64,000 nucleotides of DNA, taken from Cytophagales bacterium. GTDB taxonomy: Bacteria; Bacteroidota; Bacteroidia; Cytophagales; 172606-1. Positions 27,444-37,040 of the stretch are shown piece by piece. The notes under the pieces were generated by a model. That model was given only the letters and a program-made list of their open reading frames with translations. It made no database searches and had not been told where the DNA came from. The stretch covers positions 62,001-126,000 of the forward strand of contig JAUJNL010000001.1 of the NCBI GenBank assembly GCA_030448185.1, read 5' to 3'. The position numbers and the translations under genes were made by a program. Positions within the stretch are counted from its first letter, which is position 1, and every line of letters begins with the position of its first letter.

Positions 27444-27825
27444 TTACTTGTTAGATACCAATATTATCATAGGCCTGTTGCCAAAGCGACACAAAAATCG
27501 TTGAGCAAATACAGCAAGCTACCCGCACGGTTGTATCAGCTACCGTAATTGGAGAATTATATTATGGAGCCTACAATTCCACTAAAGTTGAGGCTAACGT
27601 TTCAAAAATTGATCAACTGAGCCAAGATATTGAAATACTCATTTGTGATAAAGAAACATCTATGCATTATGGTCAGATAAAACGGTTACTTAAACAAAAG
27701 GGCAAGCCTATATACCAGAGAATGATATTTGGATTGCGGCTTCTACCAAACAACACGGATTAACGCTGGTAAGCCGGGGACAAGCATTTTGAGAAATAGA
27801 TGGTTTGGACTGGATTGAATGGTAA
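27433..27825 (+). pseudogene. VapC-like PIN-domain toxin, frame broken
   Basis: ATG 27433 reads NYLLDTNIIIGLLPK, the PIN start with the first catalytic Asp. A phase change in an A run near 27497 leads to TVVSATVIGELYYGAYNS with its Glu. Another near 27712 leads to PENDIWIAASTKQHGLTLVSR with the third acidic residue. A TGA at 27790-27792 interrupts the tail GLDWIEW. Intact PIN toxins cleave RNA. This copy is probably inactive unless the changes are sequencing errors. Confidence 0.7.
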
Positions 27826-27895
27826 ACTAGAAGGAACCGGCCATATTTCATAATTAAATACAAAACAACTTCGCACAATAAATTCAAACCCAATT

Positions 27896-28251
27896 ATGAA
27901 AAAAGCAATTGCCCTGATCATTTTTGCCCTTTTTAGTGTCAGCTTCTCTTTCGCGCAGGACGGCAAAGAAGCTACTGCCCAGATAAAAACCTCCGCCGTC
28001 TGTAAAATGTGCAAGGCCAACATTGAAAAACAGCTGGCTTATGAGAAGGGGGTGAAAAAAGTGCCACTTTGGATGTAGATACCAAAGTAGCCACAGTGGT
28101 ATATAATCCTAAAAAAGACGGATGTAGCCAAAATTAAGAAATCCATTAACAAGAGTGGATACGATGCCGACGATGCCAGCGAATGCCAAAGCGCATGACG
28201 GGTTAGAAGACTGCCGCAAAAAAAGGCCAGCCTACGCATACCGATAATTAA
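27896..28251 (+). pseudogene. [11 protein letters not shown] heavy-metal-associated (HMA) domain protein, frame broken
   Basis: Signal peptide (ALIIFALFSVSFSFAQ), then the HMA domain: QIKTSAVCKMCKANIEKQL with the CxxC metal site, SATLDVDTKVATVVYNPK and DVAKIKKSINKSGYDADDA. A tail with EDCRKKK follows. Phase changes lie in A runs near 28060 and 28120, and another near 28175. MerP/CopZ-like domains shuttle copper or mercury. It probably belongs with the HYC_CC_PP protein and TonB receptor upstream. Confidence 0.75.
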
Positions 28252-28527
28252 TACAGCTTATACCCTTTACCCAATCCCGGTACCTGACAGGTGGCTACCG
28301 GGATTTTTTATTTAAGGCAGTTCTGCTGGAATATTGATGCTTCTTTACCTTTGGAGATGACAATAAAGAGGAACAATGCGGAACCAGCCAATTTCTGGCC
28401 AATAATTTCTTAATGAGTTTACTCTGTGAGGGTTTATTTTTAACTTCACCCCACTTTTGAACGATACCCGGTTTAATTGTAACGATATAATTACTACTCG
28501 CTAACTATTAACTTGTAATCATATTAT

Positions 28528-29496
28528 ATGGCTCTAACTGAAGTTGCACTAGGGATTGATATTGGTGGCACGAATACCAAAATAGGCTTTGTAGACCGGA
28601 ATGGCGTTTCTCTGGCTGATAGTTCAGTACCCACGGGAGAAGACGATGTAGATAGCTTCTTAAACCGGCTGTACAAGGCAGTAGACCGGACTATGCTGCC
28701 AATCCGGGACCGGGTGAAACTGGTTGGAGTAGGCATTGGCGCCCCCAATGGGAACTATTATAAAGGCACCGTTGAGTACCCGCCCAACCTACCCTGGCGG
28801 GATGTTTCGCCAGTAGTCCAATGGGTGGAGGGGCATTATAAGGTGCCAACCAAACTCACTAATGATGCCAATGCTGCCGCATTAGGGGAAATGAAGTTTG
28901 GCGTGGCCAAAGGGATGAAAAATTTTTTGGTGGTAACCTTAGGTACGGGTTTGGGCAGCGGTTTTGTGGTAAATGGTAAGCTGGCTTATGGACATGATGG
29001 TTTTGCGGGGGAACTAGGCCATGTGACTGTAAATCCGCAGGGACGGATGTGTGGCTGCGGCCGGAAGGGCTGTCTGGAAACCTATGTGTCAGCCACCGGT
29101 ATTCGCCGGACCGTGTACAAACTACTGGCTGATCATGCTGAAGACAGCGAAATGCGCCGGATCAGCTTCGATGACCTGGATGCCAGCAACATTACCGAAG
29201 CTGCGCTGCGGGGTGATAAAATTGCCATTGAAGCTTTTGAGTATACGGGCCGAATCCTGGGGATGAAATTGGCCGACATAATGGCTTTGCTAAGCCCCGA
29301 GGCAATCATCCTGTTTGGTGGATTGACTAAGGCCAAAGAAATTCTATTTGAACCCGTTTACCGTCATATGGAAAACCAGATGATGCCTATTTTCAAGGGT
29401 AAGGTAAAGCTAATGGCCTCCGGACTAGTGGGCACCAATACGGCAGTGTTAGGGGCTGCTGCTTTGATCTGGCACGAGTTGGAAATGCAGTTCTAA
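28528..29496 (+). CDS. ROK-family sugar kinase (glucokinase-like)
   Basis: 322 residues, intact. The ATP site is GIDIGGTNTKIGFVDRNG. A second phosphate loop is VTLGTGLGSGFVVNGKL. The ROK zinc motif is GRMCGCGRKGCLETYVSATG. ELGHV carries the conserved Glu-x-x-His. NDANAAALGEMKFG includes the catalytic Asp. It most likely phosphorylates glucose or a related hexose in the cytoplasm, though ROK substrates vary. Confidence 0.92.
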   Translation: MALTEVALGIDIGGTNTKIGFVDRNGVSLADSSVPTGEDDVDSFLNRLYKAVDRTMLPIRDRVKLVGVGIGAPNGNYYKGTVEYPPNLPWRDVSPVVQWVEGHYKVPTKLTNDANAAALGEMKFGVAKGMKNFLVVTLGTGLGSGFVVNGKLAYGHDGFAGELGHVTVNPQGRMCGCGRKGCLETYVSATGIRRTVYKLLADHAEDSEMRRISFDDLDASNITEAALRGDKIAIEAFEYTGRILGMKLADIMALLSPEAIILFGGLTKAKEILFEPVYRHMENQMMPIFKGKVKLMASGLVGTNTAVLGAAALIWHELEMQF

Positions 29497-29527
29497 CTTA
29501 TAGTTCTTTAACTTTTTAATTTTATCC

Positions 29528-29566
29528 TAAAACGCCGGAACAAGCCATTGTTTCGGGCGTTTTGTT
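29528..29566 (+). terminator. terminator after the ROK kinase gene
   Basis: AAAACGCC...GAACAA pairs with TTGTTTC...GGCGTTTT, with a T-rich end. Confidence 0.65.
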
Positions 29567-29582
29567 TCTGCCAACTCTATAT

Positions 29583-29626
29583 AAAGCAAAGCCCTTTCAC
29601 CCATCGGTGAAGGGGCTTTGCTTTAC
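29583..29626. terminator. strong shared terminator between the ROK gene and secDF
   Basis: AAGCAAAGCCCTTTCACC and GGTGAAGGGGCTTTGCTT pair over a short loop (one G-T pair) between two convergent genes. Confidence 0.75.
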
Positions 29627-29639
29627 TGATAAACTCAAA

Positions 29640-32609
29640 TTATTTAACGGCAGTCGCTGTAGCTAACTGTTCCTTCTTACGGTTCCGGTAGGCATCTACT
29701 ACGAATGGCACAGCGATGTAAATCGTTGAGTAGGTACCTGTAATTACTCCTACCAACAGCGCAAATGACAATCCGCGGATGTTTTCACCCCCAAACAGCA
29801 ACAGGATCAATACGACCAGGAATACGGTAGAAGAGGTAATGATCGTGCGGGAGAAAGTATCATTCAACGCCTTGTTTACCACTTTTCCAGGATCATCCGT
29901 CAGGGCGCTTTCCTTGAAAAATTCGCGTACCCGGTCAAATACCACTACCGTATCGTTCACCGAGAAACCGACAATAGTCAGAATCGCCGCAATAAAGTTC
30001 TGGTCAATTTCTACGGTAAAGGGCAACAGGTCCTTGCCCAGTGTATATACCGTCAGGATGACCAGTACGTCGTGAATAACCGCTACGGTTGCACCCAAAG
30101 AGTATTGCCATTTTTTGAACCGGATTAGAATATAAGCAAAGATAAAGCTCATGGCAATGCCTACTGCCCAGATGGCTGAACGGCGGATATCTTTGGCTAC
30201 TGTTGGACCTACCTTGGCACTACTCACAATTTCGTACCCATTAGGCTTGATCGTATCCAACCCTTTGCGCAGGGCTTGGTCTACCCGTTCAGCGGCATTC
30301 TCAGACTGATCATCAATCAGATAATCAGTCGTAATCTGCAGTTTGCTGGCGCCACCATACGTTTTTACTTCCGGTGCTCCTTGCAGTGGTCCGGCCAAGG
30401 CCTGACGTATGTCGGATGAAGATACCGATTCATTAAATTGGACCTGATACGTCCAGCCGCCCAGAAAATCAACGCCGTAATCAAAGCCACGGGTAATCAT
30501 GGAAATCAGCCCTACCAGAATGAATAAGGTGGAAGCTATATAAGCTATCTTACGCTTGCTGACAAAGTCAAAATTCGTGTTTTTGAACAGGTTCTTAGAG
30601 AAGGCAGTGGTGTATTTAAACGCTTTGCCCTGGCGTAAACGCAACTCGGCAATCAACCGAGTAACGTAAACCGACGTGAATAGGGAAGTGGCAATACCAA
30701 TCATCAGCGTAGTCGCAAACCCTTTGATGGGACCGCTGCCGAAGAAGAACAGTACCGCACCCGCCAGGAAGGTAGTAATGTTGGCATCCCAGATGGAAGT
30801 AGAAGCCAGCCGGTATCCATTTACGGTCGCATTGAGCAGACTCTGTCCGGCCCGCAGTTCGTCCTTCACCCGTTCGTTGATCAGTACGTTGGCATCTACC
30901 GCCATACCAATGGTCAGTACAATACCCGCAATACCGGGCAGTGTTAATACGGCGTCAAACGGAACCAACAGGCCCAGAATCAGCAGTACGTTGAGCAGTA
31001 CGGCAATATTAGCCACCATACCGGAGTTGCTGTAGTAGGCAATCATAAAACCAATAATTACCAGAAAGCCAACGCCGATGGATAACAATCCTTTATTGAT
31101 TGATTCCTGACCTAAAGTCGGCCCCACAAAGATTTCATCCACAATACGGGTAGGTACGGGAATTTTACCGGCTTGCAGTACCGTAGCAAGATCTTTTGAT
31201 TCTTCAATGGTAAAGTTACCCGTGATGGAAGAGTTTCCTCCCGCGATTTCGCCCTGTACCACCGGAGCGGAGTAGACTACATTATCAAGCACAATGGCAA
31301 TGCGGCGGTTGACATTCTGACCAGTCAGGCGCTTCCAGGCTTTAGCGCCTTTGGCGTTCATTTGCATGGTTACTTCCGGCTTGCCAAATTGATCGAAATC
31401 ATTACGGGCACCAATAATAGCCTCCCCGGTTAGTGGGGCACCTTGCTGACGGTTTTTCTTAATGGGGTATAAGGCCACCACATCCGTACCCTCCAGCGGC
31501 TTGGCACTCCAGGCAAAAGCCATATCAGCCGGAAACAGCGCCTTTACGTCGGGGCGGTTCAGCAAAGCATTTACTTTGGAAGTATCTTTTACCCGGGTGC
31601 CTAAGTCGTTACCAGCCGGCACAAACAAATTGGCCAGTACCGAACTCTGCGAAGCATTGGCCGCCGTATCCTTCTTTGCCTGATTATTGGCCGTTCTCCT
31701 GGCGGTATCTGCATTCAGGTTATCATCGGCGGCCAGGGGATCTGACTGCGCATTGTTTGCCGTATCAGCGGATAATGGATCAGCTTTGGCACTCAGACTG
31801 TCCGTTGCCACGGTAGCGCCTGGCTTGCCGGCTTTCTCCTGCTTGAGCAGGTAATCGTTCAGAGCAATGTAGTAAGGAATGAATTCATTGCCTTCCCATA
31901 CCTCATAAAACTCCAATTTAGCGGCTCCCTGCAACAGTTTCCGTACCCGGGACGGATTGTCAATTCCCGGCAATTCAATCTGAATCCGGTTGGTGCCCTG
32001 TAGTTGCTGAATATTGGGCTGGGTTACCCCGAAACGGTCAATCCGGTTCCGTAATACTTCAAAGGATTGATCAATGGTGCGGTCAAGCTCAGCTTCAATA
32101 AACTGCAATACATCCTGGTCGGAAGACTGCAAGGTAATCCGGTTTTGGTTCGTCTTATTGGCGAAGATGCCGGCCAGGCTTTTGTTAGGGGCCCGTTTCT
32201 TGAAAGCATCATAAAAAATCTCACTGTAGCTTCCTTGTTGGGTGCCTAAAGCCTTTTGGGCATCGGCTAATGCTTTCTGGAAGTCAGGATCAGGATTATT
32301 GCCCGACAACACCCGTAACACGTCAGGCGCCGATACTTCCATGGTTACGTGCATGCCGCCTTGCAGGTCAAGTCCGAGCTTTACCTCCTGCTCCTTAATG
32401 TCCTGATACGTAAAACCAAGGAAAACCTTTTCGGTCCACACTGAGTCGAGGTAGGCCTGCCGCTTGGATGGATCTACTTTGCCATTTTTAGTAGCAAAGC
32501 GGGTTGCCTTATTCTCAATATTGCGGGAAATGAAGGTAAATGACAGGTAGTAAAGGCAGATGAGCGTAAACAGCCCCGTCAGAAAAAGGAGAAAATTTCT
32601 ATTGCGCAT
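29640..32609 (-). CDS. secDF: SecDF protein-export membrane protein (SecD-SecF fusion)
   Basis: 989 residues, intact. SecD and SecF are fused, as usual in Bacteroidota. The SecD half begins with a membrane helix and KLGLDLQGGMHVTMEV. It has the P1 domain, then GLLSIGVGFLVIIGFMIAYY and the AVDANVLINERVKDELRAGQS motif. The SecF half starts near residue 680 (YDFVSKRK-like NFDFVSKRKIAYIAS) and has GFDYGVDFLGG and VGFSVNDTVVVFDRVREF. It uses the proton gradient to help SecYEG move proteins across the inner membrane. Residues about 270-330 form a low-complexity Ala/Asp/Ser/Thr insertion within P1. Confidence 0.96.
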   Translation of the reverse strand: MRNRNFLLFLTGLFTLICLYYLSFTFISRNIENKATRFATKNGKVDPSKRQAYLDSVWTEKVFLGFTYQDIKEQEVKLGLDLQGGMHVTMEVSAPDVLRVLSGNNPDPDFQKALADAQKALGTQQGSYSEIFYDAFKKRAPNKSLAGIFANKTNQNRITLQSSDQDVLQFIEAELDRTIDQSFEVLRNRIDRFGVTQPNIQQLQGTNRIQIELPGIDNPSRVRKLLQGAAKLEFYEVWEGNEFIPYYIALNDYLLKQEKAGKPGATVATDSLSAKADPLSADTANNAQSDPLAADDNLNADTARRTANNQAKKDTAANASQSSVLANLFVPAGNDLGTRVKDTSKVNALLNRPDVKALFPADMAFAWSAKPLEGTDVVALYPIKKNRQQGAPLTGEAIIGARNDFDQFGKPEVTMQMNAKGAKAWKRLTGQNVNRRIAIVLDNVVYSAPVVQGEIAGGNSSITGNFTIEESKDLATVLQAGKIPVPTRIVDEIFVGPTLGQESINKGLLSIGVGFLVIIGFMIAYYSNSGMVANIAVLLNVLLILGLLVPFDAVLTLPGIAGIVLTIGMAVDANVLINERVKDELRAGQSLLNATVNGYRLASTSIWDANITTFLAGAVLFFFGSGPIKGFATTLMIGIATSLFTSVYVTRLIAELRLRQGKAFKYTTAFSKNLFKNTNFDFVSKRKIAYIASTLFILVGLISMITRGFDYGVDFLGGWTYQVQFNESVSSSDIRQALAGPLQGAPEVKTYGGASKLQITTDYLIDDQSENAAERVDQALRKGLDTIKPNGYEIVSSAKVGPTVAKDIRRSAIWAVGIAMSFIFAYILIRFKKWQYSLGATVAVIHDVLVILTVYTLGKDLLPFTVEIDQNFIAAILTIVGFSVNDTVVVFDRVREFFKESALTDDPGKVVNKALNDTFSRTIITSSTVFLVVLILLLFGGENIRGLSFALLVGVITGTYSTIYIAVPFVVDAYRNRKKEQLATATAVK

Positions 32610-32815
32610 ATAGAATAATAAATGAGTGATTATTTGAATGAGAAAATGGTAGAATTAAAGCCTGGTTAGTCCCTTATGAAAAAGGCAGGTTTATGTATCA
32701 GTTGTGGATAGCCTATCGGGATTAGTTGATAATCAGTTTCTTATGAAATAAGAGCACAGAAAAAAACATTACCCTGAACAGCCTAAAAAATAGCCGTAAA
32801 AGAGAAAACGGTGCC

Positions 32816-33178
32816 CTAGGGGGCATTGATAACAATAAAATGGGAAAAGATGTTGGCAAAGTAGGTGTCACGGAAAACCGGATAGCCAAAATCAGTAATG
32901 GTAGCGGTATTGATGAGCAATACATACTGCCGCACAAAAAAGTCAGCAAATGGCTGAAGAAACTTGATGGAAACAGCTGATGAAATAACGGCTTCTGATG
33001 AAACGGATTGCTTAACAACCGTTTCCTTTTGGGCTGATCCGTCAGATTTCTTTTCCCAAACTGAAGTTTTCGCTTTTAACGCAGTCAGACAGTTCCCGGC
33101 CAATCCCCCTAAGAGGAATGTGATCAGCATTAACAGACTGAAAAGACTCCGCAGTATGTAAGTTGGGATAACCATCAT
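32816..33178 (-). CDS. small membrane-anchored hypothetical protein
   Basis: 120 residues. N-terminal hydrophobic segment (ILRSLFSLLMLITFLLGGLAG), then a polar middle (KAKTSVWEKKSDGSAQKET) and a second half with several beta-like hydrophobic stretches. No family recognised. It follows nothing in an operon. The start at 33178 is about 300 bases from nuoA in the opposite direction. Confidence 0.5.
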   Translation of the reverse strand: MMVIPTYILRSLFSLLMLITFLLGGLAGNCLTALKAKTSVWEKKSDGSAQKETVVKQSVSSEAVISSAVSIKFLQPFADFFVRQYVLLINTATITDFGYPVFRDTYFANIFSHFIVINAP

Positions 33179-33398
33179 GCTAAATAGGCCGCAAATGTAT
33201 GTAAATAGAAACTATCTGCCTAATGAAACAGTTCCTAAAACCTTATCGAAGAAGAAGTTAGAAAAAGGTAAAAAAGAAACAGAAATTCTGGGTAAGCAGC
33301 GTATTTTTTTCGAAATGGTGATTATTACCGGACATCTTCCGTGACAGAAATCGCGACAATTTGTATTTATTTTTTATGATTACCTTAGGTATATCCTC

Positions 33399-33406
33399 TA
33401 TATTTG
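33399..33406 (+). promoter_or_regulatory. candidate -7 box for the nuo operon
   Basis: TATATTTG fits TAnnTTTG and lies 68 bases before the nuoA ATG. No clear -33 element is recognised. Confidence 0.45.
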
Positions 33407-33473
33407 CGCCGTTTCTTGTAATTAGTTGAGATTCCGCTGTTTGGAATTGTTCTAACCCAACCGATTTTTATTC

Positions 33474-33863
33474 ATGGAAAACCACGCATATCTTCCTTCG
33501 GACTACCTTCCCATTGTTGTTCAATTTGTATTTGCCTTAGGTTTCGTGGTTACTACTATGGTAGTAACCCACCTGGTGATTCCGAAAGTTTTCAAAAACA
33601 AGCGCCACGGCCAAATCAAAGATGATTCCTGGGAATGCGGGATTGAACCACAAGGCGATGCCCGTACCCCCATCTCGATCAAGTATTTCCTGACCGCTAT
33701 TTTATTTGTGCTGTTTGATGTGGAAATCATTTTCATGTATCCCTGGGCCGTTAATTTTAAGCAGTTAGGCTGGTTTGGATTTGTGGAAATGGTACTATTT
33801 ATGAGCTTACTGCTGGCCGGCTTCTTTTACGTAATTAAAAAAGGCGTCTTAAAGTGGGAGTAA
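33474..33863 (+). CDS. nuoA: NADH-quinone oxidoreductase subunit A
   Basis: 129 residues with three membrane helices. The conserved loop DSWECGIEPQGDARTPISIKYF and the second-helix segment LTAILFVLFDVEIIFMYPWA with its Asp/Glu pair are diagnostic. It is part of the membrane arm at the junction with the quinone site of complex I. First gene of the nuo set. Confidence 0.96.
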   Translation: MENHAYLPSDYLPIVVQFVFALGFVVTTMVVTHLVIPKVFKNKRHGQIKDDSWECGIEPQGDARTPISIKYFLTAILFVLFDVEIIFMYPWAVNFKQLGWFGFVEMVLFMSLLLAGFFYVIKKGVLKWE

Positions 33864-34022
33864 CGAAACTGTTATATGGCTTCGTCGTTATCAATAAGAA
33901 TTGGTTGGAAACTATTCCGGAATAACCGGTTTGGTTGCTAAACAGAGAACGATTTTAAGAAATTATTGGTTAAAAATTAGGTTAAGCCAACTTACATAAT
34001 CAGTTACAAAAGCCTTAAAACT

Positions 34023-34565
34023 ATGAGTACAATAAATATGGCGGAGGCGCCGGCAGGAGTAGAAGGACAGGGGTTTTTTGCCACCTCATTTGATAAAGTA
34101 ATCGGGTTAGCCCGGGCCAATTCACTATGGCCATTGCCATTTGCCACGTCCTGCTGCGGGATTGAGTTTATGGCTACGATGGCATCCCACTACGATATTT
34201 CCCGTTTCGGTTCTGAACGGCCAAGTTTCTCTCCCCGGCAGGCTGACTTGCTGATGGTAATGGGAACGATTGCCAAGAAAATGGGACCGATTCTGAAGCA
34301 GGTTTATCAGCAAATGGCTGAGCCCCGCTGGGTGTTGTCGGTAGGTGCTTGTGCGTGCAGCGGCGGTATTTTCGATACATACAGCGTGTTGCAAGGCATT
34401 GACCGGGTAATCCCAGTTGATGTGTATGTGCCAGGTTGCCCGCCCCGTCCCGAGCAGATTATTGAGGGGCTGATGAAGATTCAGGAAATAGCTAAAAATG
34501 AGTCTTTGCGCCGCCGTAACTCCCCTGAGTATCAGGCGCTGCTGGAATCTTATAATATTAAATAG
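34023..34565 (+). CDS. nuoB: NADH-quinone oxidoreductase subunit B
   Basis: 180 residues. It binds the terminal iron-sulfur cluster N2. Cluster ligands are visible as the adjacent cysteines in FATSCCGIEFMA, the Cys of VGACACSGGIF and the Cys of YVPGCPPRPEQI. QADLLMVMGT is also conserved. It is a peripheral-arm subunit next to the quinone pocket. Confidence 0.97.
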   Translation: MSTINMAEAPAGVEGQGFFATSFDKVIGLARANSLWPLPFATSCCGIEFMATMASHYDISRFGSERPSFSPRQADLLMVMGTIAKKMGPILKQVYQQMAEPRWVLSVGACACSGGIFDTYSVLQGIDRVIPVDVYVPGCPPRPEQIIEGLMKIQEIAKNESLRRRNSPEYQALLESYNIK

Positions 34566-34567
34566 TT

Positions 34568-34668
34568 TACTGTTGCTGGTCTATTAGTTTGTAGTTTTCT
34601 GTTTCTAGTTAAGTGTACAAAACCAACCGGAAACCAGGAACTGGAAACTGTACACCGGAAAACCTAAA
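34568..34668. repeat. intergenic degenerate inverted repeat (stutter type)
   Basis: The left half (TAGTTTGTAGTTTTCTG, TTTCTAGTTAAGTGTAC) pairs imperfectly with the right half (CCAACCGGAAACCAGG, AACTGGAAACTGTACACC). It lies between nuoB and nuoC. Confidence 0.5.
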
Positions 34669-34671
34669 AAG

Positions 34672-35169
34672 ATGACCAATCAAGAGGTATTCGAAGATCT
34701 CAACAACCGTTTTGGTGATGCCATTTTTGATGTACACGAGCCCTACGGCTTTTTGACATTGACCACTACCCGGGAAAATATTATTGATGTTCTCCAGTAT
34801 TTATACAGCCACCAGACGTTTCAAGTCCAGTTTCTAACGGATATTACCGGTGTGCAATATCCCGAATTAGCCGGTAACGAATTTGCCGTAGTGTACCACC
34901 TGCATAGCTTGGTCAACAATTTCCGTTTGCGCATTAAAGTATTCATTCCAGCCGCTGATCCGGTGATTCCGACGGCAACCGGTTTGTGGGCATCAGCTAA
35001 TTGGATGGAGCGCGAAACCTTTGATTTCTTTGGGATCGTCTTTCGCGGTCATCCGAACCTGATGCGGATTCTGAATATGGAAGACATGGATTACTTCCCG
35101 ATGCGGAAGGAGTATCCGCTGGAAGACCAGACCCGCCGCGATAAAGACGATGCCAAGTTTGGCCGATAA
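34672..35169 (+). CDS. nuoC: NADH-quinone oxidoreductase subunit C
   Basis: 165 residues. Conserved signatures are YHLHSLVNNFRLRIKVFIP, SANWMERETFDFFGIVFRGHPNL and the C-terminal YPLEDQTRRD. It belongs to the 30-kDa subunit family and is separate from NuoD here (not fused as in E. coli). It contributes to the quinone-reducing module. Confidence 0.96.
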   Translation: MTNQEVFEDLNNRFGDAIFDVHEPYGFLTLTTTRENIIDVLQYLYSHQTFQVQFLTDITGVQYPELAGNEFAVVYHLHSLVNNFRLRIKVFIPAADPVIPTATGLWASANWMERETFDFFGIVFRGHPNLMRILNMEDMDYFPMRKEYPLEDQTRRDKDDAKFGR

Positions 35170-35233
35170 ATAACGTTGCCGGACGGAGTATACCGAATGG
35201 CAACCTTGTGTTAGTTAAACAGATTACTACCTC

Positions 35234-36490
35234 ATGTCTGATATTCAAGTAACACCTGATATAAAACCTGTCCGTACCGAAACCGGTGTCAAAGTTGACG
35301 TAGGACAAGCCTTGCCCGAGTACGTAAACGAGTTAACGACCCTTAACCTCGGCCCTACGCACCCGGCTACGCACGGTATTTTCCAGAACATTCTACAGAT
35401 GGATGGGGAGAAGATCGTGTCGGGCGTACCGACGATTGGCTATATCCACCGGGCATTTGAGAAATTGGCCGAACACCGTCCGTTTTATCAAATCACCCCG
35501 CTGACTGACCGGATGAACTACTGTTCTTCTCCCATCAACAATATGGGATGGCACATGACGGCTGAGAAACTACTGGGAATTGAGGTGCCCAAGCGGGCTC
35601 AGTACATCCGGGTGATTATGATGGAACTAGCCCGGATTTCTGACCACTTGATTTGTAATAGTATTCTTGGAGTGGATACAGGCGCTTTTACCGGCTTTTT
35701 ATACTTGTTTCAGGAGCGGGAAAAGATATACGATATTTACGAAGAGCTGTGTGGTACCCGTTTGACGACCAATATGGGCCGGATTGGTGGCATGGAGCGT
35801 GATTTTAACGACCGGGCCGAGGCTAAACTCCGCAAATTTTTAAAGGATTTTCCGGCGGTAATGAAAGAGTTTGAGGGGATGTTTAACCGGAACCGGATCT
35901 TTATGGACCGCACGGTTGACGTAGGTCCGCTTACCCCGGAGCGGGCATTGTCTTACGGTTTTACGGGACCCAACCTGAGAGCCGCCGGCGTAGATTATGA
36001 TGTCCGGGTAATGAACCCTTACTCTTCTTACGAAGATTTTGATTTCGATATCCCGGTAGGCCATAATGGTGATACCTACGACCGGTTTATGGTCCGGAAC
36101 GAGGAAATCTGGCAGAGTTTGCGCATTATTCAGCAGGCATTGGACAAGCTGCCGAAAGGCCCTTACTACGCGGATGCCCCTGAATACTATTTGCCTCCCA
36201 AGAAGGAGGTGTACCGGAGCATGGAAGCCCTGATTTATCACTTCAAGATTATCATGGGGGAGATCGATGCACCGGCGGGTGAAGTGTATCATTGCGTGGA
36301 AGGCGGCAACGGCGAGTTGGGCTTCTACCTGATCAGTGATGGTGGCCGGGCTCCTTACCGTCTGCACTTCCGCCGTCCCTGCTTCATCTACTATCAGGCT
36401 TACCCGGAAATGGTCGTTGGCACAACGCTTTCGGATGCCATTGTGATTCTAAGTAGCCTGAATGTAATTGCCGGCGAGTTGGATGCTTAA
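35234..36490 (+). CDS. nuoD: NADH-quinone oxidoreductase subunit D
   Basis: 418 residues of the 49-kDa subunit family. LGPTHPATHGIFQNILQMDG holds the His of the quinone site. YIHRAFEKLAEHR and GRIGGMERDF follow, and the C-terminus is INVIAGELDA-like (SLNVIAGELDA). With NuoB it forms the quinone-binding cavity. The N-terminal 35 residues are a family-variable extension. Confidence 0.97.
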   Translation: MSDIQVTPDIKPVRTETGVKVDVGQALPEYVNELTTLNLGPTHPATHGIFQNILQMDGEKIVSGVPTIGYIHRAFEKLAEHRPFYQITPLTDRMNYCSSPINNMGWHMTAEKLLGIEVPKRAQYIRVIMMELARISDHLICNSILGVDTGAFTGFLYLFQEREKIYDIYEELCGTRLTTNMGRIGGMERDFNDRAEAKLRKFLKDFPAVMKEFEGMFNRNRIFMDRTVDVGPLTPERALSYGFTGPNLRAAGVDYDVRVMNPYSSYEDFDFDIPVGHNGDTYDRFMVRNEEIWQSLRIIQQALDKLPKGPYYADAPEYYLPPKKEVYRSMEALIYHFKIIMGEIDAPAGEVYHCVEGGNGELGFYLISDGGRAPYRLHFRRPCFIYYQAYPEMVVGTTLSDAIVILSSLNVIAGELDA

Positions 36491-36505
36491 TTGTTGTAAG
36501 ATTTT

Positions 36506-37027
36506 ATGATTGACCATACCCAAACCCAAGTACGATTTCCTGAAGAGACCTTACAGAAGGTGCAGGAAATAATCAAACGTTATCCGGAAGGACGTCAAAA
36601 ATCAGCCCTGCTCCCCATTCTGCACCTGGCCCAAAATGAGTGGAACTGGTTGAGCGTACCGGTAATGGACTATGTAGCTTCCCTGCTGAATATCCAACCG
36701 ATTGAAGTATATGAGGTAGCTACATTTTATACCATGTTCCAACTGCAGCCGGTGGGCAAGTACGTGCTGGAGGTTTGCCGTACAGGGCCTTGCTGCCTGC
36801 TGGGTGCCGAACAATTGATTGAGCATATTGAAAATAAGTTTGGCATCAAAATCAACGAAACCACGCCTGACGGCCGGTTTACCCTGAAAACCGTGGAATG
36901 TCTGGCTGCCTGCGGCGGTGCTCCCTGCCTGCAAGTACGGCTTAAGCGGGAAGGCGGCATCCATAAATATTACGAGTTCCTCAATCCCGAAAAATTCGAC
37001 GAGTTGGTAGAAACTGAATGGAATTAA
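36506..37027 (+). CDS. nuoE: NADH-quinone oxidoreductase subunit E
   Basis: 173 residues of the 24-kDa family, which binds a [2Fe-2S] cluster. Ligands are the two cysteines in EVCRTGPCCLLG and two in CLAACGGAPCLQV. The N-terminal helical part (ILHLAQNEWNWLSVPVMDYVA) is normal. It forms the NADH-input module with NuoF. Confidence 0.96.
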   Translation: MIDHTQTQVRFPEETLQKVQEIIKRYPEGRQKSALLPILHLAQNEWNWLSVPVMDYVASLLNIQPIEVYEVATFYTMFQLQPVGKYVLEVCRTGPCCLLGAEQLIEHIENKFGIKINETTPDGRFTLKTVECLAACGGAPCLQVRLKREGGIHKYYEFLNPEKFDELVETEWN

Positions 37028-37040
37028 ACCTCAATTGGCT

